Shown here one piece after another: positions 36,801-44,817 of a DNA stretch of 64,000 bases. Source of the stretch: BOG-908 sp964250925 (GTDB lineage: Bacteria > Pseudomonadota > Alphaproteobacteria > Acetobacterales > Acetobacteraceae); the NCBI GenBank assembly GCA_964250925.1, contig CAXUHU010000003.1, forward strand, positions 27,986-91,985. Reading direction: 5' to 3'. The number at the start of each line of letters is the position of its first letter. Positions within the stretch are counted from its first letter, which is position 1. A program made the translations under genes and the position numbers. Under the pieces are notes generated by a model that saw only the letters and a program-made list of their open reading frames with translations, made no database searches and had not been told where the DNA came from.

Positions 36801-36988
36801 GCGACGGAGGCTTCGACGTCGGCCGCCGAGGCGCCCGGATAGACGGCCGAGACCTGGACCTGCGGCGGCACGATGTCGGGGAACTGTGCCACCGGGATCC
36901 GGCCAAGCGAGATCAGGCCCGCGATTGTGATCACGATCGCGATCACGATAGCCAGGCGCGGCCGATCGACGAAGACGGCGGAGATCAC
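33827..36988 (-). CDS. Multidrug efflux RND transporter permease, HAE1 family
   Basis: 1053 residues, AcrB/MexB type. Start 'FVDRPRLAIVIAIVITIAGL'. The central proton relay is visible in 'AIGIVVDDAIVVVENVERVI' (TM4 Asp pair), and the second half repeats the layout ('ALAAKNGILIVEFAKDQRER' carries the TM10 Lys). It pumps drugs, bile-acid-like or aromatic compounds out of the periplasm by proton exchange. The adaptor gene lies 30 nt upstream. No outer-membrane factor gene is adjacent, so a TolC-like channel elsewhere is needed. Confidence 0.95.
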   Translation of the reverse strand: MISAVFVDRPRLAIVIAIVITIAGLISLGRIPVAQFPDIVPPQVQVSAVYPGASAADVEASVAQPIEARVVGVDKMLYMKSTNANDGTYGLTVSFALGTDPDINTVNVNNRVQTALAQLPAAVQAQGLTVQKASSAVLEFVNFFSPSSKQDTLFITNYVTISVLDEISRINGVGQAALFSQQLYSMRIWFDTKRLTNLNLTPADVTNAIQAQNVVAPVGRIGARPASNDVQFQLNVQTQGRLTTAKQFGDIVLRANPDGSLLRIHDVARVELGAQSLDSESRLDGKPSVAMRINLAPGANAVATARAVNAKLAQLKARFPQGMDYQVTWNSTLFVTDTIAEVLKTLGEAFVLVVIVVFLFLGNLRATIIPTIAVPVSLIGAFAVLLALGFSANTVTLLAMVLAIGIVVDDAIVVVENVERVIEEHPDWDPRDSVKEAMRQITAPIIAITLVLLSVFVPIGFIPGISGVLFKQFAVTISAAMLISALNALTLSPALCGMFLKPRAEAKHGILARILRGIDHTRDGYTSIVRRLIRRSSLALVAIALCAGGIFGLASITPSGFLPSEDQGGFFVSMQLPDGASLARTSEVVSQVERNVIRMAGVQDTFAIVGFSILDNAQESNNGFMFVRLKSFADRTTAKTQVAAMIRQVFGMGAHIRSANVIAVNLPPIIGLGTVGGFEYQLDALEGQDPSAINSTLNGLLAAARGDHRLGQVFSTFSASNPSLFLDIDREKAQALGLNMSDVFDTLSATLGGNYINNFNLYGRVWQVNIEGEAFDRSDIPALWQIYIRNRVNEMVPLRSIAEVRIKLGPQIINRYNNYRSVTVNGSPAPGVSSGQSIAAMADVSARTLPAGYGYEWTGTAFQEVAAAGQTGTILALAILFAYLFLVGLYESWVIPIPVLLSVAVGVLGSLIGISVAGLSLDLYAQIGLVVLIALAAKNGILIVEFAKDQRERGVPIAEAAALGAQTRFRAVMMTSVAFVLGLVPLVIASGAAEISRRDVGTPVFAGMLAASAIGIFLIPMLYVTFQTGRERIKQRLGLAPPAQQAVARQPAE

Positions 36989-37018
36989 GGGACGGCCGTA
37001 TGCATGCGACGGGAAGGA

Positions 37019-38185
37019 TCAGCCGGCATGGGGTGCGGGCTGCGGCGGAGCGGCAGAAGCAGGGCCAGGTACCACCGCAATGCCCGGGCGCACGCGCTGG
37101 ATACCCTCCACGATCACTGTCTGGCCTTCGGTCAGCCCGGCAGTCACGGCAGCGACGCTGGCCGTCGATTGGCCGAGCTGTATCCTGGTCTGCTGCGCGT
37201 GGTTCTGCGCGTCCAACGTGTACACGTAATCGCCCTGCTGGTCAGACAGCACGGCGGCGCGCGGCACGCCCAACACCTCGATCGGGGTGATGCCCTGCAC
37301 CATCACCTGCACGAACTCCCCATCCACCAGCTCGCGTGTGCTGCCGTCCTGCTTGCCGGCGGCCTCGCTGGAGGCGAGCAGCGGGTTGGGCAGGATCGCG
37401 CGCACGTTCAACGTATCGGTGCTGGCCGAGATGCTCGGGTCCACGTAGTCCAGCTTGCCGTCCTGGCCGTAGGTCCGGCCGTTCGGAAGCTGTATCTGCA
37501 CTTTAACCGCGCTGAAGCCGCCATGACCGGCGTAGCGCTGCCGCAGATCCTGTGCCGCCCGCGAGGAGATCGGAAACAACACGTACATCGGGTCCTGGCT
37601 GACGATGGTGGCCAGCGTGCCGCTGGTGGGGCCCACCACGTTGCCTTCGGTCACTGTCGTGCGGCTGATCTTGCCGGTGATCGGCGCGTGTATCTGCGTG
37701 TAGGCAAGGTTTATCTGCGAGGTGGCCAAGTTTGCCTGCGCCGCCTCCACCTGGGCCTGCTGGCTGCGCTGCTGCGCGACGGCAGCATCGAAGTTCGACC
37801 GCTGGCCTGCAGGGGTGTTCAGGAGTGCCTGTTGCCGGCTGAGCGTCTGGTTGGCGTTCAGCAGGAGCGCATTGACCTGGTCCAGCGCCGCCTTCTTGGC
37901 CAGGAAGTCGGCCTGGAATGGCCCCTCCTCCAGCTGGTAGAGCAGATCGCCCTGCTTGACCTCGCTGCCCTCGGTGAACAGGCGCTTGTCAAGAAAAGCC
38001 ACGACGCGGGCGACCAGCGACACGCGGTTTACCGCCTCGACCCGGCCGATAAACTGGTCGGTTTCCACGATCGGCGTACGCTCAGCCTTTACCACGCCCA
38101 CGGCGGGCGGCCCCTGGTTCGGCTGGGCGGCGGCCGGAACGGCGCCCAGCATGACGCCGAGCGCAAGGAAGCGTGTCGTACGCAT
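37019..38185 (-). CDS. RND efflux periplasmic adaptor (membrane fusion protein)
   Basis: 388 residues from the ATG at 38185 with AGGAG 6 nt upstream; two more in-frame starts lie just above. The signal peptide ends at 'GAVPAAAQ'. The biotinyl-lipoyl part ('FIGRVEAVNRVSLVARVVAF', 'EGSEVKQGDLLYQLEEGPFQ'), a helical hairpin and the barrel domain ('INLAYTQIHAPITGKISRT') follow in order. It bridges the RND pump and an outer-membrane channel. No signature of a lipobox, unlike AcrA. Confidence 0.93.
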   Translation of the reverse strand: MRTTRFLALGVMLGAVPAAAQPNQGPPAVGVVKAERTPIVETDQFIGRVEAVNRVSLVARVVAFLDKRLFTEGSEVKQGDLLYQLEEGPFQADFLAKKAALDQVNALLLNANQTLSRQQALLNTPAGQRSNFDAAVAQQRSQQAQVEAAQANLATSQINLAYTQIHAPITGKISRTTVTEGNVVGPTSGTLATIVSQDPMYVLFPISSRAAQDLRQRYAGHGGFSAVKVQIQLPNGRTYGQDGKLDYVDPSISASTDTLNVRAILPNPLLASSEAAGKQDGSTRELVDGEFVQVMVQGITPIEVLGVPRAAVLSDQQGDYVYTLDAQNHAQQTRIQLGQSTASVAAVTAGLTEGQTVIVEGIQRVRPGIAVVPGPASAAPPQPAPHAG

Positions 38186-38234
38186 CACCATCTCCTGCAC
38201 GCGGTCTGAGTTGGTCCGGGAATAAGCGGCGTAA

Positions 38235-38567
38235 TTACGTCGGCAGCTCAAGGGGTAGCACCTGCGCCACACGGTCGGCCACCGCTTCCCGCACCGGAGG
38301 CTCCAGCGCGTCGAGCACCAGGCGCAACTGGCGCCGTGTCGCATAAAGCTGATCGAGAAGCGAGAGCACCAGCGGCACGGTCGGCTCCTCCACCTCCAGC
38401 GCGGTGTGCAGTTCCACGATCAGCCGGATGCGGGCGACATCGATCTCGCGGAAGGCCGGCTTGCCGGCGCGCCGGTCCGGGCGGATCCAATCCTGGTCCA
38501 TCCAGCGTTGCAGCTCGTCCTCGGTCAGCCCGGGGATGGCGGCGCATATGCTCGCCAGGGTAATCAT
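38235..38567 (-). CDS. cbpM: Chaperone modulator CbpM
   Basis: 110 residues. The MerR-like N-terminal part 'LTEDELQRWMDQDWIRPDRR' and 'FREIDVARIRLIVELHTAL', followed by a helical tail, match CbpM, which binds the J-domain of CbpA and blocks its DnaK partnership. The ATG at 38567 overlaps the cbpA stop (ATGA), the usual coupling of this pair. Confidence 0.9.
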   Translation of the reverse strand: MITLASICAAIPGLTEDELQRWMDQDWIRPDRRAGKPAFREIDVARIRLIVELHTALEVEEPTVPLVLSLLDQLYATRRQLRLVLDALEPPVREAVADRVAQVLPLELPT

Positions 38568-39508
38568 GCGGCCTCGCTCATCGGGCGGCGCGGGTCGAGC
38601 GGATGACGTTCGTAGAACGCGCGCAGTGCGTCCTCCAGCGCCTGATCCGGCTGGCCCAGCACGATCTGCAGCGTCACATACAGATCGCCCGCCGGTCGGC
38701 CGCCATGCTCGGGGATGCCGCGGCCGCGCAGCCGTAGCTGCCGGCCGGCATCCGAGCCGTGGGGGATGCTGAGGTTGACCGGACCTGCCGGCGTCGGCAC
38801 CGCCACCTTGGCGCCGGAGGCCGCCTCAGACGCGGTAACCGGCAGGTCAAGGTGTATGTCGTCGCCCTCGCGCACGAAGAACGGATGAGGATTGACGGCC
38901 ACTTCGATCAGCGCGTCGCCGGCGGCGCCACCGTTCCAGCCGGCGTCGCCTTGGCCGCGCAGGCGCAGGGTCTGGCCCTCGTCGAGACCGGCCGGGATTG
39001 TTACGTCCAGCGTGCGGCCGTCGGGCAGGGTCAGCCGGCGGCTGGCCCCCAGCGCCGCCTCGATGAAGCTGACCGACATCTGGTAGCGCTGGTCCTGGCC
39101 GCGCATGCGCTGGTCCTGCTGTCCGGCGGCCCCACTGGCGCCCATCCCGCCCCGCGCGGCGAACAGGTCGGAGAAGATGTCGTGGAACGCCGCCCTGTCG
39201 GCCCCGCCGACCCCCGCACCTCGATAGCGCGCCCCCTGGTCGCCCTCGGCATAGGATCGGTAGGTGCGCCGAGGATCCGCCTGCGTCTGGCCGGTGGCGT
39301 CAATCTCGCCTCGGTCGAAACGGGTGCGCTTGTCGGCGTCCGACAGCAGGTCGTTGGCGGCATTGATTGCCTTGAAACGCTCCTCGGCCTTCTTGTCGCC
39401 GGGATTGAGGTCCGGGTGGTGCTTCTTGGCCAGCTTCAAATAGGCGGATTTGACCTGCGCCGCGGTTGCGTCGGGTTTGATGCCGAGGGTTTCATAGGGG
39501 GTAGGCAT
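38564..39508 (-). CDS. cbpA: DnaJ-class co-chaperone CbpA
   Basis: 314 residues. The J-domain at 5-70 has the HPD triad in 'LAKKHHPDLNPGD'. A Gly/Ala-rich linker with 'AAFHDIFSDLFAARGG' is followed by the two-part C-terminal substrate-binding domain ('RLTLPDGRTLDVTIPAGLDE', 'LRLRGRGIPEHGGRPAGDLY'). No zinc finger is present, as expected for CbpA and not DnaJ. It works with DnaK under stress and starvation; the product of the coupled downstream gene restrains it. Confidence 0.94.
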   Translation of the reverse strand: MPTPYETLGIKPDATAAQVKSAYLKLAKKHHPDLNPGDKKAEERFKAINAANDLLSDADKRTRFDRGEIDATGQTQADPRRTYRSYAEGDQGARYRGAGVGGADRAAFHDIFSDLFAARGGMGASGAAGQQDQRMRGQDQRYQMSVSFIEAALGASRRLTLPDGRTLDVTIPAGLDEGQTLRLRGQGDAGWNGGAAGDALIEVAVNPHPFFVREGDDIHLDLPVTASEAASGAKVAVPTPAGPVNLSIPHGSDAGRQLRLRGRGIPEHGGRPAGDLYVTLQIVLGQPDQALEDALRAFYERHPLDPRRPMSEAA

Positions 39509-39559
39509 GCTGGCGATATAGGTTTGTAAGTTCCCCGTTAAAGTCGAGTGGCGGGCGGT

Positions 39560-40180
39560 CTATTCGATGCCCTTCGGCATGTGGTTCCGGTCGAACGCCT
39601 TGTCGGCTGCGGCGCGTGACGATTGTGCGTCCGAATCAGCCGGCTCGGCCTTTACCCACGCGTCCGCGTTGTTGAGCCAGGTCTGGGCGATGGCTGACCG
39701 GCGAAACCGGGTGTTGTCCAGCGTGCCAGGTTTCAGGGCTGCTTCGGCCTGAGACAGCGCAGCCTGCGCCTCCATCGCTTTTGCGCGGGCAAGTTTGGGA
39801 TCGAACGGGATGCTCGTATGTGCCCCGACCTGGCCGATGTCGACATCGTCGATGATCAACTCGAACTTACCGGCGAACGCCTCGCGATGCGTGGGCGCGG
39901 TGACCCCAAGCCCCAGGGCAGCCCAGTCTAGCGGCAAGGCATTGCCGGCCAGCTTGGCCAATACGGCCGGCGGCTGGTTCGGCAGGCCCGCAACCAGCGC
40001 AGCCGCCTTTTCGGGGTCGATGATGGCGGGGTTCAGCCCGTCCGGCAGGCCGTCGATACGCCGGTGCCGGTTGTAGGCATCGACCATGGCCGCGATTTCG
40101 GCGGGTGGCGACGAGAGCGGCAGGGATTGTCTTCCCGCCTGCAAGGTGATCGGCGGCTGTGCTGCCATGGCCACGCTCAT
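39560..40180 (-). CDS. Hypothetical protein, third gene of the peptidase locus
   Basis: 206 residues from the ATG at 40180, which overlaps the upstream stop (ATGA). I do not recognise it. It has short helical stretches ('PEKAAALVAGLPNQPPAVLA', 'AMEAQAALSQAEAALKPG') and no Cys. Oddly, the frame continues upstream to a TTG at 40318 and there encodes a perfect-looking signal peptide ('RFAAAGAAVAFCAMSVAMAA'). If the long form is used the protein is exported; if the ATGA start is used it is cytoplasmic. Role unknown. Confidence 0.55.
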   Translation of the reverse strand: MSVAMAAQPPITLQAGRQSLPLSSPPAEIAAMVDAYNRHRRIDGLPDGLNPAIIDPEKAAALVAGLPNQPPAVLAKLAGNALPLDWAALGLGVTAPTHREAFAGKFELIIDDVDIGQVGAHTSIPFDPKLARAKAMEAQAALSQAEAALKPGTLDNTRFRRSAIAQTWLNNADAWVKAEPADSDAQSSRAAADKAFDRNHMPKGIE

Positions 40181-40626
40181 TGCACAGAAAGCGACGGCCG
40201 CTCCAGCGGCTGCAAAGCGGCTACAATGGCGTATTGGCGCTCCACCGCCTGAAGATGCACGAGAAATGCGTCCAGATCCGCCTGCCGACCGACCGCCGCA
40301 GCGCAGCCAATGAGCCAATTGACCAATCCTTCGTTGTTGCCTTTTTGCAGGGTGCGAGCCACCAGCGCGAGCGCCTCTTCCAAGGAAGCCACCAGCCGAT
40401 CCCGCGACGACGCCATATGCAGCGGCAGGATTTGCCGGATCGCCTCGGCCGTCAGGCTAACCTCCTGCGGCGAAGCCTCGGCGTCGAGAAGCTGGGTTGC
40501 CGCGGCAGTCGCATATTCACCCGTCAACTCCGGGCGGATCGTGCCGGCCGCATTGCGATAACCGTCGGCGAGATAGTGTTCGGGGGTCAACGCCAGCAAG
40601 TCTGAGCGGCTGTAATCGTGCAACAC
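40177..40626 (-). CDS. Hypothetical helical protein, second gene of the peptidase locus
   Basis: 149 residues, predicted mostly helical and soluble ('DRLVASLEEALALVARTLQK', 'LDAFLVHLQAVERQYAIVAA'). No family recognised. The start lies 3 nt after the peptidase stop and its stop overlaps the next gene, so the three genes are one transcription unit. Size and helicity would fit an immunity protein, inhibitor or secretion chaperone for the peptidase, but nothing in the sequence proves this. Confidence 0.6.
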   Translation of the reverse strand: MLHDYSRSDLLALTPEHYLADGYRNAAGTIRPELTGEYATAAATQLLDAEASPQEVSLTAEAIRQILPLHMASSRDRLVASLEEALALVARTLQKGNNEGLVNWLIGCAAAVGRQADLDAFLVHLQAVERQYAIVAALQPLERPSLSVQ

Positions 40627-40629
40627 GGC

Positions 40630-41655
40630 TCAGGGTGCTCCGGCGGGCGGCGGCGCTACAGCCGTCGCCGCCGATGGCTCGAGGAATTCAGTCAACTCGT
40701 GCCAGCCAGCAACCGTGAACGACTTTCCCTTGATCTCGGCATCCGTGACGGTGACCGTCTTGCCATCCGCGGGATCGTGTATGGCGTAGCGGCGCGGTGG
40801 CCCCGCATCGAACCCGGTCATCAGCACGGCATGGCCCGCGACCCCGTTCTGTCCCACCAGCAGCGGAACCGGCAGCCCGCCGGACAACGCGGTCTGCATG
40901 CGCGTCAGCGAAGCATCCATGGTGCTGTCGTCAACCTCGTTCGTCTTGTAACTGATTCCGGTTGCCGACGTGGTGGTGTTGAACAGGCTCTCGACACCGC
41001 CAAGCGACAATCCTCGTCCAGGCGTACCCAAGTTGGTGGGTCTCACGCCTTTGCTGCGCAACATATCGCCCTGTTCCTTAGCGAGCTTCGGACTGAGCTT
41101 GTTGCCGTCCGTTTTGTCGGCGTCCTCCAGCTTCGGGCTCTCCGTCCGCAGCTTCAGCGCGTAGATCGGGTCGAGCTCCGCCTTGATCGCCTGCACCGAG
41201 GTGGGCGCGCAGGACATCTCCCACTGCTGCTTCACCCCTTTGCCGCTGCTGTCGTCCACGATGTGGAGGTTGTCCTCCATCCATTTATGATCCTTGCCCT
41301 TGATGGCCGAGTAGAACGCTTCGACCTCGGCGGCCGAGTGGCCGCTGGCTAGCGCCTTGGTCAAGTAGGCGGTCTCGTCGCCCTTGGCCTTCACCATGAC
41401 CTGGTCGATGCGCTGCTGCTCGGCCGCCGGCATCGCTTGCTTCAGGGCCTGGGCGCGCGCCGATTGCGCAGGGCCGAGTGCCGCGCGCGGCACCGGCTTG
41501 GCCGATGCCGCCCCAATTCCGAGCTTGGCCTTGATCGTGTCGAACATGCCGCCGATACGGCCATCAGAGCCGCCGGCTGGGCCGGCGTTCGTCTCGTAAT
41601 CTGCGGGGTTGACGCCGAAGGCGTCCAGCACCCAGGCGTCTTGAGGAGAGAGCAT
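40630..41655 (-). CDS. C39/papain-like cysteine peptidase domain protein
   Basis: 341 residues from the ATG at 41655 (MLSPQDAWVL); the open frame reaches 41727. Residues 140-310 have a full cysteine-peptidase signature: Gln143/144 and Cys149 in 'QQWEMSCAPTSVQAI', His275 in 'AGHAVLMTGFD', Asp294 in 'IHDPADGK'. The layout resembles C39-like and AvrRpt2-like (C70) peptidases. There is no signal peptide and no ABC transporter, so it is not a bacteriocin-processing C39. The N-terminal 'LSPQDAWVLDAFGVNPADY' may be a sorting region (inference). First gene of the locus, divergent from cvpA. Effector, toxin or processing enzyme are all open. Confidence 0.7.
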   Translation of the reverse strand: MLSPQDAWVLDAFGVNPADYETNAGPAGGSDGRIGGMFDTIKAKLGIGAASAKPVPRAALGPAQSARAQALKQAMPAAEQQRIDQVMVKAKGDETAYLTKALASGHSAAEVEAFYSAIKGKDHKWMEDNLHIVDDSSGKGVKQQWEMSCAPTSVQAIKAELDPIYALKLRTESPKLEDADKTDGNKLSPKLAKEQGDMLRSKGVRPTNLGTPGRGLSLGGVESLFNTTTSATGISYKTNEVDDSTMDASLTRMQTALSGGLPVPLLVGQNGVAGHAVLMTGFDAGPPRRYAIHDPADGKTVTVTDAEIKGKSFTVAGWHELTEFLEPSAATAVAPPPAGAP

Positions 41656-41772
41656 GCCGGCGGGCCTCTGTCGGACTGCCCGGACCTTCCAGATAGGTAA
41701 CGGAAAGTCAAGCCGGCGCGCGACCACCGCGCCGGGCTTCCGCCGGAGGAACTTCTACCCGATAAGCCTCCG

Positions 41773-42351
41773 ATGAACCTGGTCGATCTCCTGGTGCTGG
41801 CCATACTGGGCGTCTCGGCCCTGCTCGGGTTGTCGCGCGGACTGGTGCGCGAGTTGCTGGGGTTGGGAAGCTGGGTGCTCGCCGGCTATCTCGCCTATCA
41901 GTTCGGTCCACAGGTGCAGCCGATGATGCGGCAGGCGGTCGGCGATCCCGATCTCGCCGACCCCGCTTCCTACATCCTGGTGTTCGTCGTCGTGCTGATC
42001 GCGCTGTCGTTGCTGGCCAATTTGATAGGGCGGGTCGTGCGGGTGTCGGCGCTGGGCGGGCTGGACCGGACGCTCGGCCTGGTTTTTGGGCTAGGCCGGG
42101 GTGCGCTTCTGCTGGTTGCGGCCTATATACCGCTAGCGCTGATGCTGCCGCCGGATCGCTGGCCCGAGCCGGTGCTGCACGCCCGCATGCTGCCCTACAT
42201 CTACCATGGTGCGGTGTGGGCAACCGGCCACCTGCCGCCGCTTTATCGCCCTCGAGTCGCGCCGCCGCCCGAGGGGCAGCCGTCCATAGAAGCCGATTTG
42301 CATGCCACCCCTGATGACCACGCGGTTGGACCGCCGCCTGAGCACCCCTAG
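41773..42351 (+). CDS. cvpA: CvpA family membrane protein
   Basis: 192 residues with four membrane helices: 'MNLVDLLVLAILGVSALLGL', 'GLGSWVLAGYLAYQF', 'YILVFVVVLIALSLLANLIG', 'GRGALLLVAAYIPLALML'. The family is needed for colicin V export in E. coli and for envelope homeostasis; it commonly precedes purF, as here (85 nt apart). The C-terminal tail is Pro/His-rich. Confidence 0.92.
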   Translation: MNLVDLLVLAILGVSALLGLSRGLVRELLGLGSWVLAGYLAYQFGPQVQPMMRQAVGDPDLADPASYILVFVVVLIALSLLANLIGRVVRVSALGGLDRTLGLVFGLGRGALLLVAAYIPLALMLPPDRWPEPVLHARMLPYIYHGAVWATGHLPPLYRPRVAPPPEGQPSIEADLHATPDDHAVGPPPEHP

Positions 42352-42436
42352 GTGTCAGCTCATCACGTTCGATGACAGTTGCGAGACTCGGCCCCTCTGT
42401 TGTGTGTACAGGACCACCGTGCCGCGGAGAGTGTGA

Positions 42437-43915
42437 ATGGTGCCGTCCCCCGCCTTGCCGGAACCCGCCTCCCAGGACGACGACACGCTGCACGAGGAGT
42501 GCGGCGTCTTTGGCGTCTGGAACATCATCGATGCGGCAGCGGTGACAGCACTCGGCCTGCACGCCCTGCAGCATCGCGGGCAGGAGGCGACCGGCATCGT
42601 CAGCTATGACGGCCAGCGTTTCCATCAGCAGCGCGGCTTAGGGCTGGTGGGCGACAATTTCGGCGATGCACGGGTGATCGCATCCCTGCCGGGACCCAGC
42701 GCCATCGGCCACAACCGCTACGCCACCACCGGCGAGACGATCCTGCGCAACGTGCAGCCGCTCTACGCCGATTTCGAGTTCGGCGGCTTCGCGGTGGGCC
42801 ATAACGGCAACCTGACCAACGCGGTTGCCCTTCGCCGTCAGCTCGTGCGCCGCGGCTGCCTGTTCCAGAGCAGCACGGACAGCGAGGTGTTCGTCCACCT
42901 GATCGCCATCAGCCTTTACTCCACCGTGGTCGACCGGCTGATCGACGCGCTGAAGCAGGTAGTGGGCGCCTACTCACTGGTCGCGTTGTCCAACGAGGCG
43001 CTGATCGGGGTTCGCGACCCGCTGGGCGTGCGGCCGCTCATCCTGGGGCGCGTGCCCGGCCAGGGTGTCGGCGGCGGCTGGGTGCTGGCCAGCGAAAGCT
43101 GCGCGCTCGACATCGTGGGCGCCGAGTTCGTGCGCGACGTGGAGCCCGGCGAGATCGTGGTGATCAACGATGGGGGCGTGCGCAGCATTCGCCCGTTCGG
43201 GCCCAACAAGGCGCGCTTCTGCGTCTTCGAATACGTGTATTTCGCGCGCCCTGACTCGGTGATGGAGGGCATGCCCGTCTATGAGGCCCGCAAGCGCATC
43301 GGCGCCGAGTTGGCGCGCGAGAGCCACGTGCCGGCCGACATCGTGGTGCCTGTCCCCGATTCCGGCGTGCCGTCGGCCATGGGCTATGCGCATGAGAGCG
43401 GCGTGCCGTTCGAACTGGGCATCATACGCAACCACTACGTGGGCCGCACCTTTATCGAGCCGACCGACCACATCCGCAACCTCGGTGTGAAACTCAAGCA
43501 CTCCGCCAACCGCGCCGCGTTGGAAGGCCAGCGCGTGGTGCTGGTCGACGACAGCATCGTTCGCGGCACCACCAGCAAGAAGATCGTCGAGATGGTTCGC
43601 GCGGCCGGCGCCAGTCAGGTGCACATGCGCATTTCCTCGCCGCCCACCACGCATTCCTGTTTCTACGGTATCGATACGCCGGAACGCAGCAAGCTGCTGG
43701 CTGCGCGGCACAACGTGGAGGAGATGGCCGCCCTGATCGGTGCCGACAGCCTGGCTTTCATCTCGATCGACGGCTTGTACCGCGCACTGGGCCGGACCGG
43801 CCGCAACCCCGCCAGCCCGTATTATTGCGACGCTTGCTTCACCGGCGAGTATCCGGTGCCGTTGCCCGACATGGACGCCCGAGCCGGGCGCCAGCTGACG
43901 CTGGAAATGACGTGA
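42437..43915 (+). CDS. purF: Amidophosphoribosyltransferase
   Basis: 492 residues. First committed step of purine synthesis. A short propeptide ends before Cys22 of 'ECGVFGVW', the glutaminase nucleophile after cleavage, as in the Bacillus-type enzyme. Glutaminase motifs 'IGHNRYATTGE' and 'VGHNGNLTN' and the PRPP site 'VVLVDDSIVRGTTSKKIV' are intact. Cys residues near the end (the DACF stretch) fit an Fe-S-type enzyme, though the cluster ligands cannot be fully assigned by eye. The stop touches a palindromic repeat. Confidence 0.96.
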   Translation: MVPSPALPEPASQDDDTLHEECGVFGVWNIIDAAAVTALGLHALQHRGQEATGIVSYDGQRFHQQRGLGLVGDNFGDARVIASLPGPSAIGHNRYATTGETILRNVQPLYADFEFGGFAVGHNGNLTNAVALRRQLVRRGCLFQSSTDSEVFVHLIAISLYSTVVDRLIDALKQVVGAYSLVALSNEALIGVRDPLGVRPLILGRVPGQGVGGGWVLASESCALDIVGAEFVRDVEPGEIVVINDGGVRSIRPFGPNKARFCVFEYVYFARPDSVMEGMPVYEARKRIGAELARESHVPADIVVPVPDSGVPSAMGYAHESGVPFELGIIRNHYVGRTFIEPTDHIRNLGVKLKHSANRAALEGQRVVLVDDSIVRGTTSKKIVEMVRAAGASQVHMRISSPPTTHSCFYGIDTPERSKLLAARHNVEEMAALIGADSLAFISIDGLYRALGRTGRNPASPYYCDACFTGEYPVPLPDMDARAGRQLTLEMT

Positions 43916-43924
43916 TGAACAAAA

Positions 43925-43992
43925 GCTCTTTGCTTCTTTCCTTCAAGAAAGAAGAATTCTCTTTCTTCTTATCTGAAGAAAAGAAGCAAGAG
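43925..43992. repeat. AT-rich palindromic intergenic repeat between purF and an SDR gene
   Basis: Arms CTCTTTGCTTCTTTCCTTCA (43926-43945) and TGAAGAAAAGAAGCAAGAG (43974-43992) pair with one bulge and one mismatch, and the inner part is a second near-palindrome centred on GAATTC. Base composition is unlike the GC-rich surroundings. It could form a long RNA hairpin that ends purF transcription or protects its 3' end. A 30-codon frame inside (43915-44007) is an artefact of the repeat. Confidence 0.7.
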
Positions 43993-44008
43993 ACTCTTAT
44001 TCGTTAGG

Positions 44009-44728
44009 ATGAGGCCACTCGATAATCGGATCGCCTTGGTGACGGGGGCTAGCCGGGGGATCGGACGGGCCGTCGCGGTCAGGCTTGCGGCGATGGGCGC
44101 GCATGTGGTGCTGGCAGCACGCACGCAAGGCGGGCTGGAGGAGGCGGACGACGAGATACGCGCCGCCGGCGGGGCGGCCACCCTGTTGCCGCTCGACCTT
44201 AAGAACGCCGACAGCATCGATCCGGTAGGGCCCTCGTTGCATGGTCGCTTCGGACGGCTCGACATACTCGTGCACAACGCCGGTGCACTGGGCAAGCTTA
44301 CGCCGGCGGCGCACATCGTGCCCAAGGATTTCGCCGAGTGCGTGGCGGTGAACCTCGCGTCCACCTATCGGCTGATACGCACCTGCGCGCCCGTGCTGCT
44401 GGCGTCCGATGCCGGGCGGGCCGTGTTCGTCACCAGCAGCATGGCGCGCGCGCCGCGCGCTTTTTGGGGCGCCTACGGAGCCACCAAGGCCGGCATGGAA
44501 AACCTGGTGCTGAGTTGGGCCGACGAGGTCGAGAACACGGCGCTGCGGGTGAACCTGTTCGACCCGGGGCAGATCGCCACGCGCCTGCGCGCGCAGGCCT
44601 TTCCGGGTGAGGACCCGAACACTCTGCCCTCGCCGGCCATGGTGGCTGGCCAGCTCGCCGCGATGTGCCTGCCGGAGGTGGCAGCGCATGCCAGTCTGGT
44701 ACGGTTCGATCCCGGTAAGCCGGCGTAA
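44009..44728 (+). CDS. Short-chain dehydrogenase/reductase
   Basis: 239 residues, classical SDR. 'ALVTGASRGIGRAVAVRLAA' binds the cofactor, 'LVHNAGALG' is the NNAG-like motif, and the catalytic Ser and Tyr/Lys are in 'VFVTSSMARAPRAFWGAYGA' and 'YGATKAG'. Substrate unknown; SDRs at this place after purF are common in acetic acid bacteria. It starts 1 nt after the stop of the repeat-derived frame and is well separated from the rhodopsin gene (89 nt). Confidence 0.92.
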   Translation: MRPLDNRIALVTGASRGIGRAVAVRLAAMGAHVVLAARTQGGLEEADDEIRAAGGAATLLPLDLKNADSIDPVGPSLHGRFGRLDILVHNAGALGKLTPAAHIVPKDFAECVAVNLASTYRLIRTCAPVLLASDAGRAVFVTSSMARAPRAFWGAYGATKAGMENLVLSWADEVENTALRVNLFDPGQIATRLRAQAFPGEDPNTLPSPAMVAGQLAAMCLPEVAAHASLVRFDPGKPA

Positions 44729-44817
44729 GATAGGAATGTTGTTGTGAGGGCGTAGTCTTTCGCAACTGCGAAGAGTATCGGGCGCTGGACCGTCTCACGC
44801 GACGGCGAGAGCGGACG

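Noticed and set aside
40181..40318. N-terminal extension of the third gene of the peptidase locus
   Set aside because: Not adopted as the main start because it overlaps the previous gene by 140 nt and needs a TTG, although it encodes a signal-peptide-like stretch; noted in the feature.
43915..44007. 30-codon frame between purF and the SDR gene, coupled at both ends
   Set aside because: It is produced by the palindromic repeat; the peptide is low-complexity Lys/Glu/Phe/Ser. Coupling looks accidental.
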